Below, piece by piece: positions 7,527 to 14,958 of a stretch of DNA of 17,028 nt. Each line of letters starts with the position of its first letter. The first letter of the stretch is position 1. Source of the DNA: Chloroflexota bacterium (lineage in GTDB: Bacteria > Chloroflexota > Anaerolineae > Promineifilales > Promineifilaceae); the NCBI GenBank assembly GCA_024278255.1, contig JAJRTP010000246.1:1-17028 (forward strand), in the 5' to 3' direction. The notes under the pieces are model-generated. The model was not told the origin of the DNA and ran no database searches. It saw only the letters and a program-made list of their open reading frames with translations. The position numbers and the translations under genes are program-made.

Positions 7527-8804
7527 TTAACCTCCAGCATTTCCTCGACTAAACAATCTGCCCAACAAACCGCTTTGCTTTGGCTTGTCCGCATTACTCT
7601 TGCCATTGGATGTTTCTGTCACTACCATCTCTTTGATTACATAATCAGATAACTTTACCAAGGCTAAACTAACCGGACGTTTTTGGTTCGCACCTATCAC
7701 CAAAGGTACACCCTGGTCTGCGGCTACATCAACAGCTATATCATCCCTGGGGATAACCATAAATATCGAGCGTTTCAGCGTGTCTCCCACATCTTTAACA
7801 GATATACTGTTTTTATTTGAAGCTCGATTGACAACCAACCATACTTTTTCAGATTCATATTCCAAACTTTCGGTTAAGTCAAAAAATCTGCTGACATTTT
7901 TCAAGCTGGTAAGGCTCTGTTGTGTAACTAATATAATGCGATCCGCATTATCCATAACAGCCAAGGTCTTCTCATTTAGATATGACGGCGTATCTATAAT
8001 GACGAAATCATAAGATTGTCGCAGATTTGTGACGAGATTAACCAAGTTCTTTTCCGTTACAACATCAGCCATTTCCGGACGTGGGGGGGCAAGCAGTACA
8101 TTCAAGTCAGTACGATGAACTTGCACAATACTGCTTATTAAATCAGAATCGATTTCATCGCCACTGTTTAAATCAGCCAGACTGGTAACTGCCCGCAAAT
8201 TCAACATGACGGAAACATCGCCAAATTGCAAGCTGACATCTACCAGGACGGTGCGATGTCCTTGTTTTGCCAAAGATACAGCCAAATTAATTGCAACAGT
8301 CGTACAACCAGTTCCACCCTTCGGACTAAAAACAGCGATTACTTTTCCTTCTGATAACGAGGGTGCTTCAGGCCCTCGCCCGTCCGTATAAGCATGTTGG
8401 GGCAAAACGGGAGCCGCCCGCATGGCTGGTCGTTTATCGTGAACCCGCCGGATAGCCGCCGTTAATTCATCCCCACCAAACGGCTTTGTCAGAAAATCTC
8501 TAGCTCCGGCCATCATAGCACGCCGCAAATAATTCGGATCGCTTTGCACCGACATGATGATAATTTGGACAGTCGGAACCAACTCAGTGATCTGCTGGCT
8601 GGCGCCAATACCATCCACGCCAGGCATGTTGATGTCCATTAAAATAATGTCAGGTTCAAACTGACGCGCCATTTCAATAGCTTCTTCGCCAGTACCGGCC
8701 TGACCGATTACTTCGATGTCGGACTCAAACTGGAGCAACTTTCTTACATTTTCTCGTGTTTCGGGGAGATCATCAACAATGAGTACGCGGATATTCTCTG
8801 CCAT
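7527..8804 (-). CDS. tadZ: TadZ/CpaE-like ATPase with an intact N-terminal receiver domain
   Basis: This 425-residue protein joins a response-regulator receiver (about 1-120) to a MinD/ParA-like ATPase (about 153-390). The receiver keeps the full phosphorylation set: D11/D12, phospho-acceptor D57 in ILMDINMPG, S85 and K107. The ATPase P-loop reads KGGTGCTT at 162-169: the signature lysine of deviant Walker A motifs is kept, but the usual second lysine is cysteine 167. VDVSLQFGD follows as the Walker A' region. TadZ/CpaE proteins place Tad machinery in the cell. It is separated from flp by a terminator and its own promoter, and is coupled to tadA by a two-base gap. The ribosome site (GGAAAAAGA) is weak. 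Confidence 0.92.
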   Translation of the reverse strand: MAENIRVLIVDDLPETRENVRKLLQFESDIEVIGQAGTGEEAIEMARQFEPDIILMDINMPGVDGIGASQQITELVPTVQIIIMSVQSDPNYLRRAMMAGARDFLTKPFGGDELTAAIRRVHDKRPAMRAAPVLPQHAYTDGRGPEAPSLSEGKVIAVFSPKGGTGCTTVAINLAVSLAKQGHRTVLVDVSLQFGDVSVMLNLRAVTSLADLNSGDEIDSDLISSIVQVHRTDLNVLLAPPRPEMADVVTEKNLVNLVTNLRQSYDFVIIDTPSYLNEKTLAVMDNADRIILVTQQSLTSLKNVSRFFDLTESLEYESEKVWLVVNRASNKNSISVKDVGDTLKRSIFMVIPRDDIAVDVAADQGVPLVIGANQKRPVSLALVKLSDYVIKEMVVTETSNGKSNADKPKQSGLLGRLFSRGNAGG

Positions 8805-8923
8805 TCTTTTTCCAGGATTATTTTGAACTTCCAGTTATCCTTGTGTATGGACTTCCGGGTTATTTTAACGTTACTGCCGTATATAAAGATAAAACATACT
8901 TGCTTTTACTTGACTATAACTCC

Positions 8924-8951
8924 ATCATACTATGATCCTTAACATTGTCAA
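8924..8951 (-). promoter_or_regulatory. Probable promoter for the tadZABC genes
   Basis: On the minus strand, TTGACA (8951-8946, perfect -35) is followed after 16 bases by TATGAT (8929-8924). It lies directly downstream of the flp terminator and would give a leader of about 110 bases before tadZ. The leader contains no obvious strong hairpin. Confidence 0.6.
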
Positions 8952-8970
8952 TAGGATAATAGCGGGGAGT

Positions 8971-9008
8971 ATAAACAAAAAATGAGTCCTATCAAATGAT
9001 AGGACTCA
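8971..9008 (-). terminator. Strong intrinsic terminator after the Flp pilin gene
   Basis: TGAGTCCTATC and GATAGGACTCA (8983-8993 and 8998-9008) form a perfect 11-bp stem with a four-base loop. On the minus strand it is followed by TTTTTTGTTT. This lets the pilin transcript end before tadZ and is likely to set pilin well above the motor proteins. Confidence 0.88.
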
Positions 9009-9060
9009 CGGTCTCAAAAAAACTAATATATCTTTGAATTAATGGGAATGCTAATAAAAA

Positions 9061-9210
9061 TTAGCCGAGACCATTGGTGACGCGGCTGAACACGTTACCG
9101 ATTTGCGGACCGAGCAGAGTCAAGATAGCGATAACTACAACAGCTACCAGGACAAGAACCAACGCATACTCTACCAAACCCTGACCATCTTCACGATGTA
9201 AGAACAACAT
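9061..9210 (-). CDS. flp: Flp/Fap-type major pilin precursor
   Basis: This small prepilin is 49 residues from the ATG at 9210, which has AGGAGGT at good spacing. A longer in-frame start at 9267 has no such support. The leader MLFLHREDG ends at the class III prepilin cleavage site: glycine followed by QGLVEY, giving E at +5 and Y at +6 as in Flp pilins. The mature 40-residue protein has one hydrophobic helix (ALVLVLVAVVVIAILTLL) and a short tail, GPQIGNVFSRVTNGLG. It polymerises into the Tad/Flp pilus. Cleavage needs a TadV-type peptidase, not encoded in this window. It has its own likely promoter and terminator, sitting between the kinase gene and tadZ. Confidence 0.93.
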   Translation of the reverse strand: MLFLHREDGQGLVEYALVLVLVAVVVIAILTLLGPQIGNVFSRVTNGLG

Positions 9211-9287
9211 TTTGCCTTTACCTCCTATGGTAAATTTACAAATAATTTCTAAAGACCAATAAAACAATACAAGTGAATTACGCTTAA

Positions 9288-9316
9288 AGATTATCGTTTA
9301 TCAAATGAATTCTCAA
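9288..9316 (-). promoter_or_regulatory. Possible flp promoter
   Basis: On the minus strand, TTGAGA (9316-9311) and TAATCT (9293-9288) are 17 bases apart. Start of transcription near 9281 would give a leader of about 70 bases before the pilin ATG. The surrounding 9211-9413 stretch is AT-rich and holds no gene. Confidence 0.42.
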
Positions 9317-9379
9317 TAGGAGAGTAGTACCGAAATGTTAATTGTGTTTTACGATGTTTTCTTGGGTGTCACACAGAAA

Positions 9380-9397
9380 CTACACTATTTAGTGTAG
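9380..9397. promoter_or_regulatory. 8-2-8 palindrome upstream of the flp promoter; candidate operator or weak terminator
   Basis: CTACACTA (9380-9387) and TAGTGTAG (9390-9397) are perfect inverted arms around TT. NarL-family regulators classically bind heptamers in a 7-2-7 arrangement starting TAC, and here TACACTA-TT-TAGTGTA fits that geometry. It lies 64 bases upstream of the candidate flp -35 and 16 bases beyond the kinase stop codon. On the minus strand TTTCTGTG follows, so a weak terminator of the kinase operon is the alternative reading. Confidence 0.45.
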
Positions 9398-9413
9398 CCG
9401 ATGAGCTTAAAAT

Positions 9414-10469
9414 TTACCTTACGGTTATTTCTTCAACAGAAATGGGTATCATGAATTCTACCCGGGTGCCCTGACCGATGCTGCTTTGAATGTTTAGTTC
9501 ACCACCCAACATTTCCGTGCGTTCTCGTAAGGTAGCCAGACCTATGGTACGGCCGTTTCCATTCAACACTTCATCCGGGTTAAAACCACTGCCATTATCT
9601 TCCACAACAGCCAACATCTGATCTGTAGCCATGTCCAAAGATATTTGAATTTGGGTAGCCTGGGCATGATTCAGGGCATTTTGCAATAATTCCTGAACAT
9701 TACGAAAAATCGTCACTTCAATATGGCTCTCCAGGCGCCTTTCTACACCTGTTATAGTGATAGGAACCGGGATACCATTTTTTTCCTGGAAAGATTCAGC
9801 ATAACGACGCAGCGTCGGCACTACGCCCAGATCATCCAGCATCATTGGGCGCAAGTCAAAGATAAAATCTTTAACATTACTAAAAGTAGAGCCGGCCGAA
9901 TTTTTAAGCGCATTCAGTTCAGCACGCGCCCGATCCGGGTTCACATCAAAAAAACGCTGGCAGATTTCTGCCTGCAAAATAAAATTGCTGATGGACGAAG
10001 CAACCGTATCGTGCATTTTCCGCACTAATCCTTGCCGGACCGCTTCTTCTGTTTGGATAACGCGGATAACACTGGATTGGTCGCCGATAGCGGCACGGGA
10101 CGACGCTGTAGGCATTGCTGTGAGGCCACCGCTCAATTCCAATAATCTTCTTTGTAAATCTGCTAAACGTTCCAGATTCCGCTGGTCGCTTTGTAATTTT
10201 TCCAGTTGTCCGCGCATAGTAAAAAGTCTTTGCTGGACATCATTCAGCGCTTCATAAGCTTCTTTGATATCCTGACGGGGCAACGTGTCAAAATTAGTTT
10301 GCAACTGGCGCGTATAGTTTGTTACCTGGGCATTTCGTTGAGCCAGTTTCTCTACTTCTGCGGCACTCTGTTTTATAAGAATGTCAATTTCTTTGAGGTC
10401 CCTTTGTGTCTGTTCGTACTCCTTTTGGGTTTCCTCGATGAAGTTTTGTGTTGAGTAATCCTCTTCCAT
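9414..10469 (-). CDS. Soluble DegS/NarL-family sensor histidine kinase
   Basis: This 351-residue kinase has no membrane segment. Residues 10-115 are a long charged coiled coil, as in DegS, followed by a HisKA_3 dimerisation domain with phospho-acceptor H153 in VRKMHDTVASS and a HATPase domain: N-box NVQELLQNALNHA (257-269), DNGSGF (291-296) and GLATLRER (310-317). It would phosphorylate the response regulator encoded 30 bases upstream, and conceivably the TadZ receiver. The sensed signal must be cytoplasmic or delivered by a partner. The ribosome site before the ATG is poor, suggesting coupling to the upstream gene. Position between the regulator and flp implies control of piliation. Confidence 0.92.
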   Translation of the reverse strand: MEEDYSTQNFIEETQKEYEQTQRDLKEIDILIKQSAAEVEKLAQRNAQVTNYTRQLQTNFDTLPRQDIKEAYEALNDVQQRLFTMRGQLEKLQSDQRNLERLADLQRRLLELSGGLTAMPTASSRAAIGDQSSVIRVIQTEEAVRQGLVRKMHDTVASSISNFILQAEICQRFFDVNPDRARAELNALKNSAGSTFSNVKDFIFDLRPMMLDDLGVVPTLRRYAESFQEKNGIPVPITITGVERRLESHIEVTIFRNVQELLQNALNHAQATQIQISLDMATDQMLAVVEDNGSGFNPDEVLNGNGRTIGLATLRERTEMLGGELNIQSSIGQGTRVEFMIPISVEEITVR

Positions 10470-10499
10470 AATGCTTAATTTACCGTTATGTTTTCAGTA

Positions 10500-11192
10500 T
10501 TAGCGTTCATCTTCCAGACGAACCCATCCATGCCGCAAAGCATATACGGCCGCTTGCGTCCGGTCATCTACGCGCAATTTACGTAAGATTGCTGTCATGT
10601 GGTTCTTCACTGTTTGATGACTAATGCCCAGCTTGTAGGCGATTTCTTTATTGCTCAAGCCGCGAGTAACGTGTTCCAATATTTCCATTTCGCGCGGGGA
10701 AAGGGGGATGAACAGTTCATCGGTATCACTAATCATCGGGCCGGCAAAACGGCCGACTTTTTGTTCAATCCAAACAACCAATTCATCATAGGTCATTGTT
10801 TTGCCGTCTACATAGTATTGACCATCACGGACTGTATAAATGATACTGATTAATTCTTCCGGCGTTATGTCTTTAGGGCAATAAGCGGAGGCTCCGGCCC
10901 GGAGTGCGTGAAACACCTGTTCGACGTCGTCGTATCCCGTAATCATGATCACTTTCATTTCGGGTGCTTTGTTTTTGATTTTTCGGGTCACCTGAAGGCC
11001 GTTAATGGTGGGTAAGTTGATGTCCATTAAAATGACCTCGGGTTGCAGATCATGAGCCAATTCGATGGCGACCTCGCCATCTGCTGCCTCACCAATGACG
11101 TGCATATGAGGGTCGGTTTCTAAAACATCAATAAGTCCTTGACGAAAAACGGGATGATCATCAACAATGAGTAACTTGATTTGTTCGGACAC
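10500..11192 (-). CDS. NarL/DegU-type response regulator (receiver plus LuxR HTH)
   Basis: This 230-residue regulator has a receiver domain (1-120) with D11/D12, phospho-acceptor D57 in ILMDINLP, T85 and K107, a linker (about 121-160), and a LuxR-type helix-turn-helix at 164-224 (LSPREMEILEHVTRGLSNKEIAYKLGIS then QTVKNHM). Once phosphorylated by the adjacent kinase it would bind DNA and activate or repress target promoters; the likeliest local target is flp. The start is GTG at 11192 with GAGAGG upstream. It is first in a regulator-kinase transcript, with a good promoter just after the preceding membrane-protein gene. Confidence 0.94.
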   Translation of the reverse strand: MSEQIKLLIVDDHPVFRQGLIDVLETDPHMHVIGEAADGEVAIELAHDLQPEVILMDINLPTINGLQVTRKIKNKAPEMKVIMITGYDDVEQVFHALRAGASAYCPKDITPEELISIIYTVRDGQYYVDGKTMTYDELVVWIEQKVGRFAGPMISDTDELFIPLSPREMEILEHVTRGLSNKEIAYKLGISHQTVKNHMTAILRKLRVDDRTQAAVYALRHGWVRLEDER

Positions 11193-11320
11193 AGTAAATT
11201 AACCTCTCTTTGACTGGATTTTGTGACGGTCGTCTACATTTGTTGTCATGCGGGTTTTCCCAATTAGAACCTGCTGTGATGCGGGCTGTATGGAAAGAAT
11301 TGAAGATAAGGAACGATGGC

Positions 11321-11350
11321 AGTATACCATGAAAAAGAGACTGATGGCAA
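11321..11350 (-). promoter_or_regulatory. Promoter for the response regulator-kinase operon
   Basis: On the minus strand, TTGCCA (11350-11345) and TATACT (11326-11321) are 18 bases apart, with an extended -10 TGG directly before TATACT. The -35 begins two bases after the stop codon of the upstream membrane-protein gene. The leader to the GTG is about 120 bases. Confidence 0.6.
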
Positions 11351-11352
11351 CT

Positions 11353-12900
11353 TTACCTGACTGTTTTTAGCCGGTAAACGGTCATATTGTTTAATCCGGC
11401 AGCCTGAGTTAAGGTAAAATTAGTGGTGAAAACGAGGATAACGTCCGGATCATGGGCCACGGCCGTATACGGCCAGCCCGGCGCTGTGACCAAATAATCA
11501 GCCTCGCTCTGCAAAACATACTGTTCCAGCGCTGCTTCATCAGCCAATAGGGGGATGATTTCCGGGGAGATAAGTCCGGCCAGGTCGAGCAACGGCCGTT
11601 CCGCAAAATACCCTATCGCCCCAATATCATGTGAGGCAATCAGAGCGTCTTCCGGCGTGTTTACCGCCAGCCATTGGGCCACCGTCACCATTTCCCCTTC
11701 CACAATGGCTACGTCCCGCGCATAGGCAAATGCGCCCTGGAGCAGGAAAAAGAACAGCATCAGGGCAAAGGTGATGGTAGCGACACGCTGCGCCAGCCAC
11801 AAAACACGGCCGGGTGATTGCCGAGCAAAGAGCAGTTTGATCCAGCCGCCCAGCCCGTAAATCAGCCAGACGGGAATAGCAGCCATGAGGTAACGGCCGT
11901 GTTGAAACGTAACCGGCAGCCGCCAAGCATACAACATGACGTGTCCCCCGGCCCATAACAAGGGCAGTGTAGCCATCAACTGCTTCTGCCGCCAATCCCG
12001 ACGCAGCGCCAGCCAGCCGCCATAGATGACGCCTGGCAGCAGCAAAAAATGAGCCGCGTTGATCCCCTGCCAGCCAGTATCCGATCCCCCCAGGCTAAAA
12101 TAGAACAACTGGAGAATGCGCGTACCGATAAACTGCTGCAAAACGGCCGCATACTCCGTCTGTTTGGCGTAAAAAGTATTGGGCCAGACACTGCCGCTGG
12201 TCAGATAATTGAAGAGAAAGTAAGGGATCAGGGTGAGGACGGCCGTACCCCCATACACCAGTAACCCCTTAATCCGCTCGCCTATCGCCCCCGGCAGCAA
12301 GAGCAATCCCAAGGCAACAAGCAATAACAACACCAGCCCATCTGGCCGGATGAGAATCAGCAACCCGGAAAGAACGCCCAATAATGCCAGCCCGCTCAAT
12401 TTGATATGACCTTTGGCGGCCATACGCAGATACAAGGCTGTAATTTGTAAAGCCAGGGCGGCAAAGAGGAGTGTTTCCATGCCGCTGGCTGCCGCCCACA
12501 ATAAAGGCCAGGTCAAAGCCGTCGTCAGTCCAGCCAGCCAATCTTTATCAGCTAAATCAGGCCAGACAGCGCGCCACATCTGCATGACGGCCGTCACCAA
12601 CCAAAGCAGCGACACAAAACCCAGCAAATACGTCCAAAACAGGTAGGGAATGCGTAGAACGTAACCAACCGACAGAAAAATTGTCCAAAGGGGGGCGGTA
12701 GAACCGGCGCTCGTCACACCGGGTACGTATGCAAAACGGCCGTATCGCGCCAGACTGCGGGCATACGTCTGGTGAATCCAGGCATCATCCAGCGGGAAGC
12801 CTGATTTGCCGCCAATCGCAGCCGAGATGAGTAAAAACAGCCCAAAACCCAACAAACAGGCCAGAAAAACCAGCCAATGCCCGCGCTTTATTTTAGGCAT
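11353..12900 (-). CDS. GT-C-type polytopic membrane glycosyltransferase (putative)
   Basis: This 515-residue protein has about ten or more hydrophobic segments, the first at 8-30, followed by an extracytoplasmic loop with an acidic DD pair (D38/D39 in FPLDDAWIHQTYAR). An acidic motif in the first loop is a hallmark of GT-C glycosyltransferases that use polyprenyl-phosphate sugars, such as ArnT, PMT or arabinosyltransferase relatives. The C-terminal 110 or so residues are soluble (VAQWLAVNTPEDALIASHDIG onward). Substrate cannot be inferred. It starts three bases after the stop of the paired gene upstream, with GGAG inside that gene's end, so the two are co-translated. They may glycosylate surface polymers or pilin, but no evidence links them to the tad genes. 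Confidence 0.72.
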   Translation of the reverse strand: MPKIKRGHWLVFLACLLGFGLFLLISAAIGGKSGFPLDDAWIHQTYARSLARYGRFAYVPGVTSAGSTAPLWTIFLSVGYVLRIPYLFWTYLLGFVSLLWLVTAVMQMWRAVWPDLADKDWLAGLTTALTWPLLWAAASGMETLLFAALALQITALYLRMAAKGHIKLSGLALLGVLSGLLILIRPDGLVLLLLVALGLLLLPGAIGERIKGLLVYGGTAVLTLIPYFLFNYLTSGSVWPNTFYAKQTEYAAVLQQFIGTRILQLFYFSLGGSDTGWQGINAAHFLLLPGVIYGGWLALRRDWRQKQLMATLPLLWAGGHVMLYAWRLPVTFQHGRYLMAAIPVWLIYGLGGWIKLLFARQSPGRVLWLAQRVATITFALMLFFFLLQGAFAYARDVAIVEGEMVTVAQWLAVNTPEDALIASHDIGAIGYFAERPLLDLAGLISPEIIPLLADEAALEQYVLQSEADYLVTAPGWPYTAVAHDPDVILVFTTNFTLTQAAGLNNMTVYRLKTVR

Positions 12901-12903
12901 AGC

Positions 12904-14496
12904 TTACTCCGGGGGATGCAGTTTGTAGAGCTTAAATCGGTCAAAGTATTCGCCCAGATACTCCACATAGGGGGATGCTTCAGTGCCTTCATACAAGGGA
13001 GCTAATGGCCGGGGGCGGTTTTCGTCCAGAATCAGGTACGTGGCATTGAATTGAGCCGCAGCCTCTAACATACCATCCACCGGTTCGTTAGGGACGCTGA
13101 TAGATTTGATGCCGGTGAAGTAGTAAAAAGCTGGGGCATTGCCGCTCATCACCACGGCTGTATCCGGCGCCATCTCCCCCACTTGCTGAAAAAACAACGG
13201 TTCCTCTTCTTCCGAATGGCGCAGCGTACCGAAACTGATAATCAAGGCCACCAAAACAAACAACCCGGCAAATATTGGCTTGGCTTTTTCCGGCTGCCAA
13301 TGCTTCAGTCGTTTAGCCGCCCACTCTACCGCAATACCAATCCCCCCCGCCGCCAATGTCATCATCCACGTCCACAACGCCGCCGAAGAATGGAGCAGAC
13401 CGCCGCGCTGCCCCGGCCAGGTAAATACCAGACTCATCGCCAGAAACAAGGCCAGTACATACCAGGTCAACGGCCGTAAAAGCCCCCACTTATCCCGCTG
13501 CCGTCCCCATTTTATCCAGGCCCAGGCAATAAAAGGGCCTAAAAAGACCAGCCCGCTGACAGCAATAAAGGTCTGAGCGGCCATAGAAACACCCTGTATT
13601 TTGGATTGCAAAATGTTGGGCCAGCCCCAGGCCAAATAATCGGAGAGGGTGATGGTACGGCCGTAAGCAAAAATGTCGTCATAATAGGTGAGAAACAGGG
13701 TTTGCGTGCCGGAAGTAGGTAACGGCCGTCCCATCACCTGCCAATTATGGATAAACCAGCCACCCATCACCAGCATATAGCCTGCAAAAAGTAGCAGCAA
13801 AGAGAGACCCAGGAATTTGAAACTGGATTTTGCTTGTTTTTTCCAGTCCCGAACTTCAAAAAACCACATCAAGCCGCCGATGCCCAACAACAGCACTCCA
13901 TCCGCCCGTGTCAGATGGGCCAATCCGGCCGTCACCCCGGCCAGAAACCACCATTTCCCGGAGTGGCGGATATGCGCCCAGGCCAGAAAGAGCAAAGTCA
14001 ATCCCCCCGTCCAGGCAAAAGGGGCAAAGGTCGAGGGTTGGTTTAAGAAACGACTGTAATAGCCGCCTACGGCCGTAAACAAACACGCCGCCCACACCTG
14101 CCATCGTTCATCCGTAAATTGCAGGCTGACAACATACGTCAAAATAGGCAGCAGCCCGGCCAACAGCCAAAACGGCAACTGCGCCCCCACAAACTGATCC
14201 GTAAACGTGTACCCGACCGCCGCCAGCATAGAAGGCAGTGGCATCCAATAGGAATGGCTGGGGGTAGGAATCCCTTCCGGGTTATCGAGATATTGCCAGA
14301 TAACCTCTTCAGTAAAACCATACCCGTCTGCCAGGCGACGGCCGTTGGTCGTGTAATAATACGCATCCATATAAGAAGGGTGCGCCATAGAAAACGCCCA
14401 AATCCCCTGAAGAACCAGGCCAATCAAAGCCAGCCAAATCCAGTCCCTCTTCTGCCAGGCAGGTCGCTTGTTTTGTTCATCAACGGTGCTTGTCAT
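12904..14496 (-). CDS. GT-C-type polytopic membrane glycosyltransferase (putative), ArnT/GT39-like
   Basis: From the ATG at 14496 this is a 530-residue protein with many hydrophobic segments and a soluble C-terminal part (about the last 90 residues). The first extracytoplasmic loop carries an acidic residue (D44 in HPSYMDAYYYTTNGRRL) and a WMPLPSMLAAVGY stretch, both typical of GT39/ArnT-like proteins. A GTG at 14538 could extend it by 14 residues, but that codon lies inside the stem of a perfect hairpin, so the later ATG is preferred although its ribosome site is weak. It pairs with the downstream membrane protein three bases away. Six ACGGCCGT or near-identical palindromes fall within it. 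Function beyond the superfamily is unknown. Confidence 0.7.
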   Translation of the reverse strand: MTSTVDEQNKRPAWQKRDWIWLALIGLVLQGIWAFSMAHPSYMDAYYYTTNGRRLADGYGFTEEVIWQYLDNPEGIPTPSHSYWMPLPSMLAAVGYTFTDQFVGAQLPFWLLAGLLPILTYVVSLQFTDERWQVWAACLFTAVGGYYSRFLNQPSTFAPFAWTGGLTLLFLAWAHIRHSGKWWFLAGVTAGLAHLTRADGVLLLGIGGLMWFFEVRDWKKQAKSSFKFLGLSLLLLFAGYMLVMGGWFIHNWQVMGRPLPTSGTQTLFLTYYDDIFAYGRTITLSDYLAWGWPNILQSKIQGVSMAAQTFIAVSGLVFLGPFIAWAWIKWGRQRDKWGLLRPLTWYVLALFLAMSLVFTWPGQRGGLLHSSAALWTWMMTLAAGGIGIAVEWAAKRLKHWQPEKAKPIFAGLFVLVALIISFGTLRHSEEEEPLFFQQVGEMAPDTAVVMSGNAPAFYYFTGIKSISVPNEPVDGMLEAAAQFNATYLILDENRPRPLAPLYEGTEASPYVEYLGEYFDRFKLYKLHPPE

Positions 14497-14506
14497 AATT
14501 TCTAAA

Positions 14507-14540
14507 AGGTGCGACGCACTTTTGTAAATGCGTCGCACCT
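14507..14540 (-). terminator. Perfect 12-bp hairpin upstream of the GT-C operon; terminator-like
   Basis: AGGTGCGACGCA (14507-14518) and TGCGTCGCACCT (14529-14540) are exact inverted arms around a ten-base loop. On the minus strand the stem ends in CCTTTT, so it could terminate transcripts of the 109-aa gene. It stops ten bases before the GT-C ATG, so it could also mask that start or be a dispersed intergenic palindrome. Confidence 0.6.
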
Positions 14541-14622
14541 GAATAACTGCTTGAATTTTTAACCCCTTTTTCCAAATGGGGCTGGCGGCCGTGAGGGGAT
14601 TTTGTTGGCGGGCGAAAGGAAT

Positions 14623-14952
14623 TTACTGGATTTTATTTTTTAACGTTTTCAAAAAAGCCTTGCGCAAGCCAGGGCTGATAAGCAATTTTTGGAAAAAGGC
14701 CGGATAGCGACTACCAATATCCACGCCACAGATACAGTCCTGGGTAACTTGCGGAATCCATTCGTAATCCGCATGAGAAAGCAACCCCGTTCGTTCATTC
14801 AGTTGGGGCAGCAACTCCAAAAAAGCATCGCCCGCCTCCGGCCAAACCCGGAGCCGCTTCAAATATCGTTGTAAAGCCAGTAAATCTTCATCCAGATGTT
14901 TTTTCTCATCTATTTGCCGGGAAAAGGTATCTTGTGTCGTGTATAAACTCAT
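14623..14952 (-). CDS. Conserved-looking hypothetical protein, 109 aa
   Basis: I do not recognise this protein. It is soluble, with a charged helical N-terminal half (KKHLDEDLLALQRYLKRLRVWPEA) and a C-terminal half carrying the phrase LLSHADYEWIPQVTQD and a CIC pair (about 73-75). A basic tail ends it (LKTLKNKIQ). No signal peptide, membrane segment or nucleotide-binding motif is visible. The ATG at 14952 has only a modest AAGAG ribosome site. It stands alone between the metallo-beta-lactamase gene and the GT-C pair, with a hairpin after it. The reading frame is clean and no better ORF overlaps it, so it is probably a real gene of unknown role. Confidence 0.65.
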   Translation of the reverse strand: MSLYTTQDTFSRQIDEKKHLDEDLLALQRYLKRLRVWPEAGDAFLELLPQLNERTGLLSHADYEWIPQVTQDCICGVDIGSRYPAFFQKLLISPGLRKAFLKTLKNKIQ

Positions 14953-14958
14953 ATCACT

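Noticed and set aside
9211..9267. Longer Flp start at 9267
   Set aside because: AGGAGGT sits ahead of the ATG at 9210, and the leader from there to the cleavage glycine has the normal short length.
11224..11236. GACGGTCGTC as a second operator near the regulator promoter
   Set aside because: Only a four-base arm on each side and no similarity to the 9380-9397 palindrome.
14497..14538. GTG start at 14538 for the GT-C gene
   Set aside because: The codon is inside a perfect hairpin stem, and the added 14 residues have no family support.
14560..14582. CCCC/GGGG pairing near 14562-14580 as a terminator
   Set aside because: The stem is short, has a mismatch, and has no U-run.
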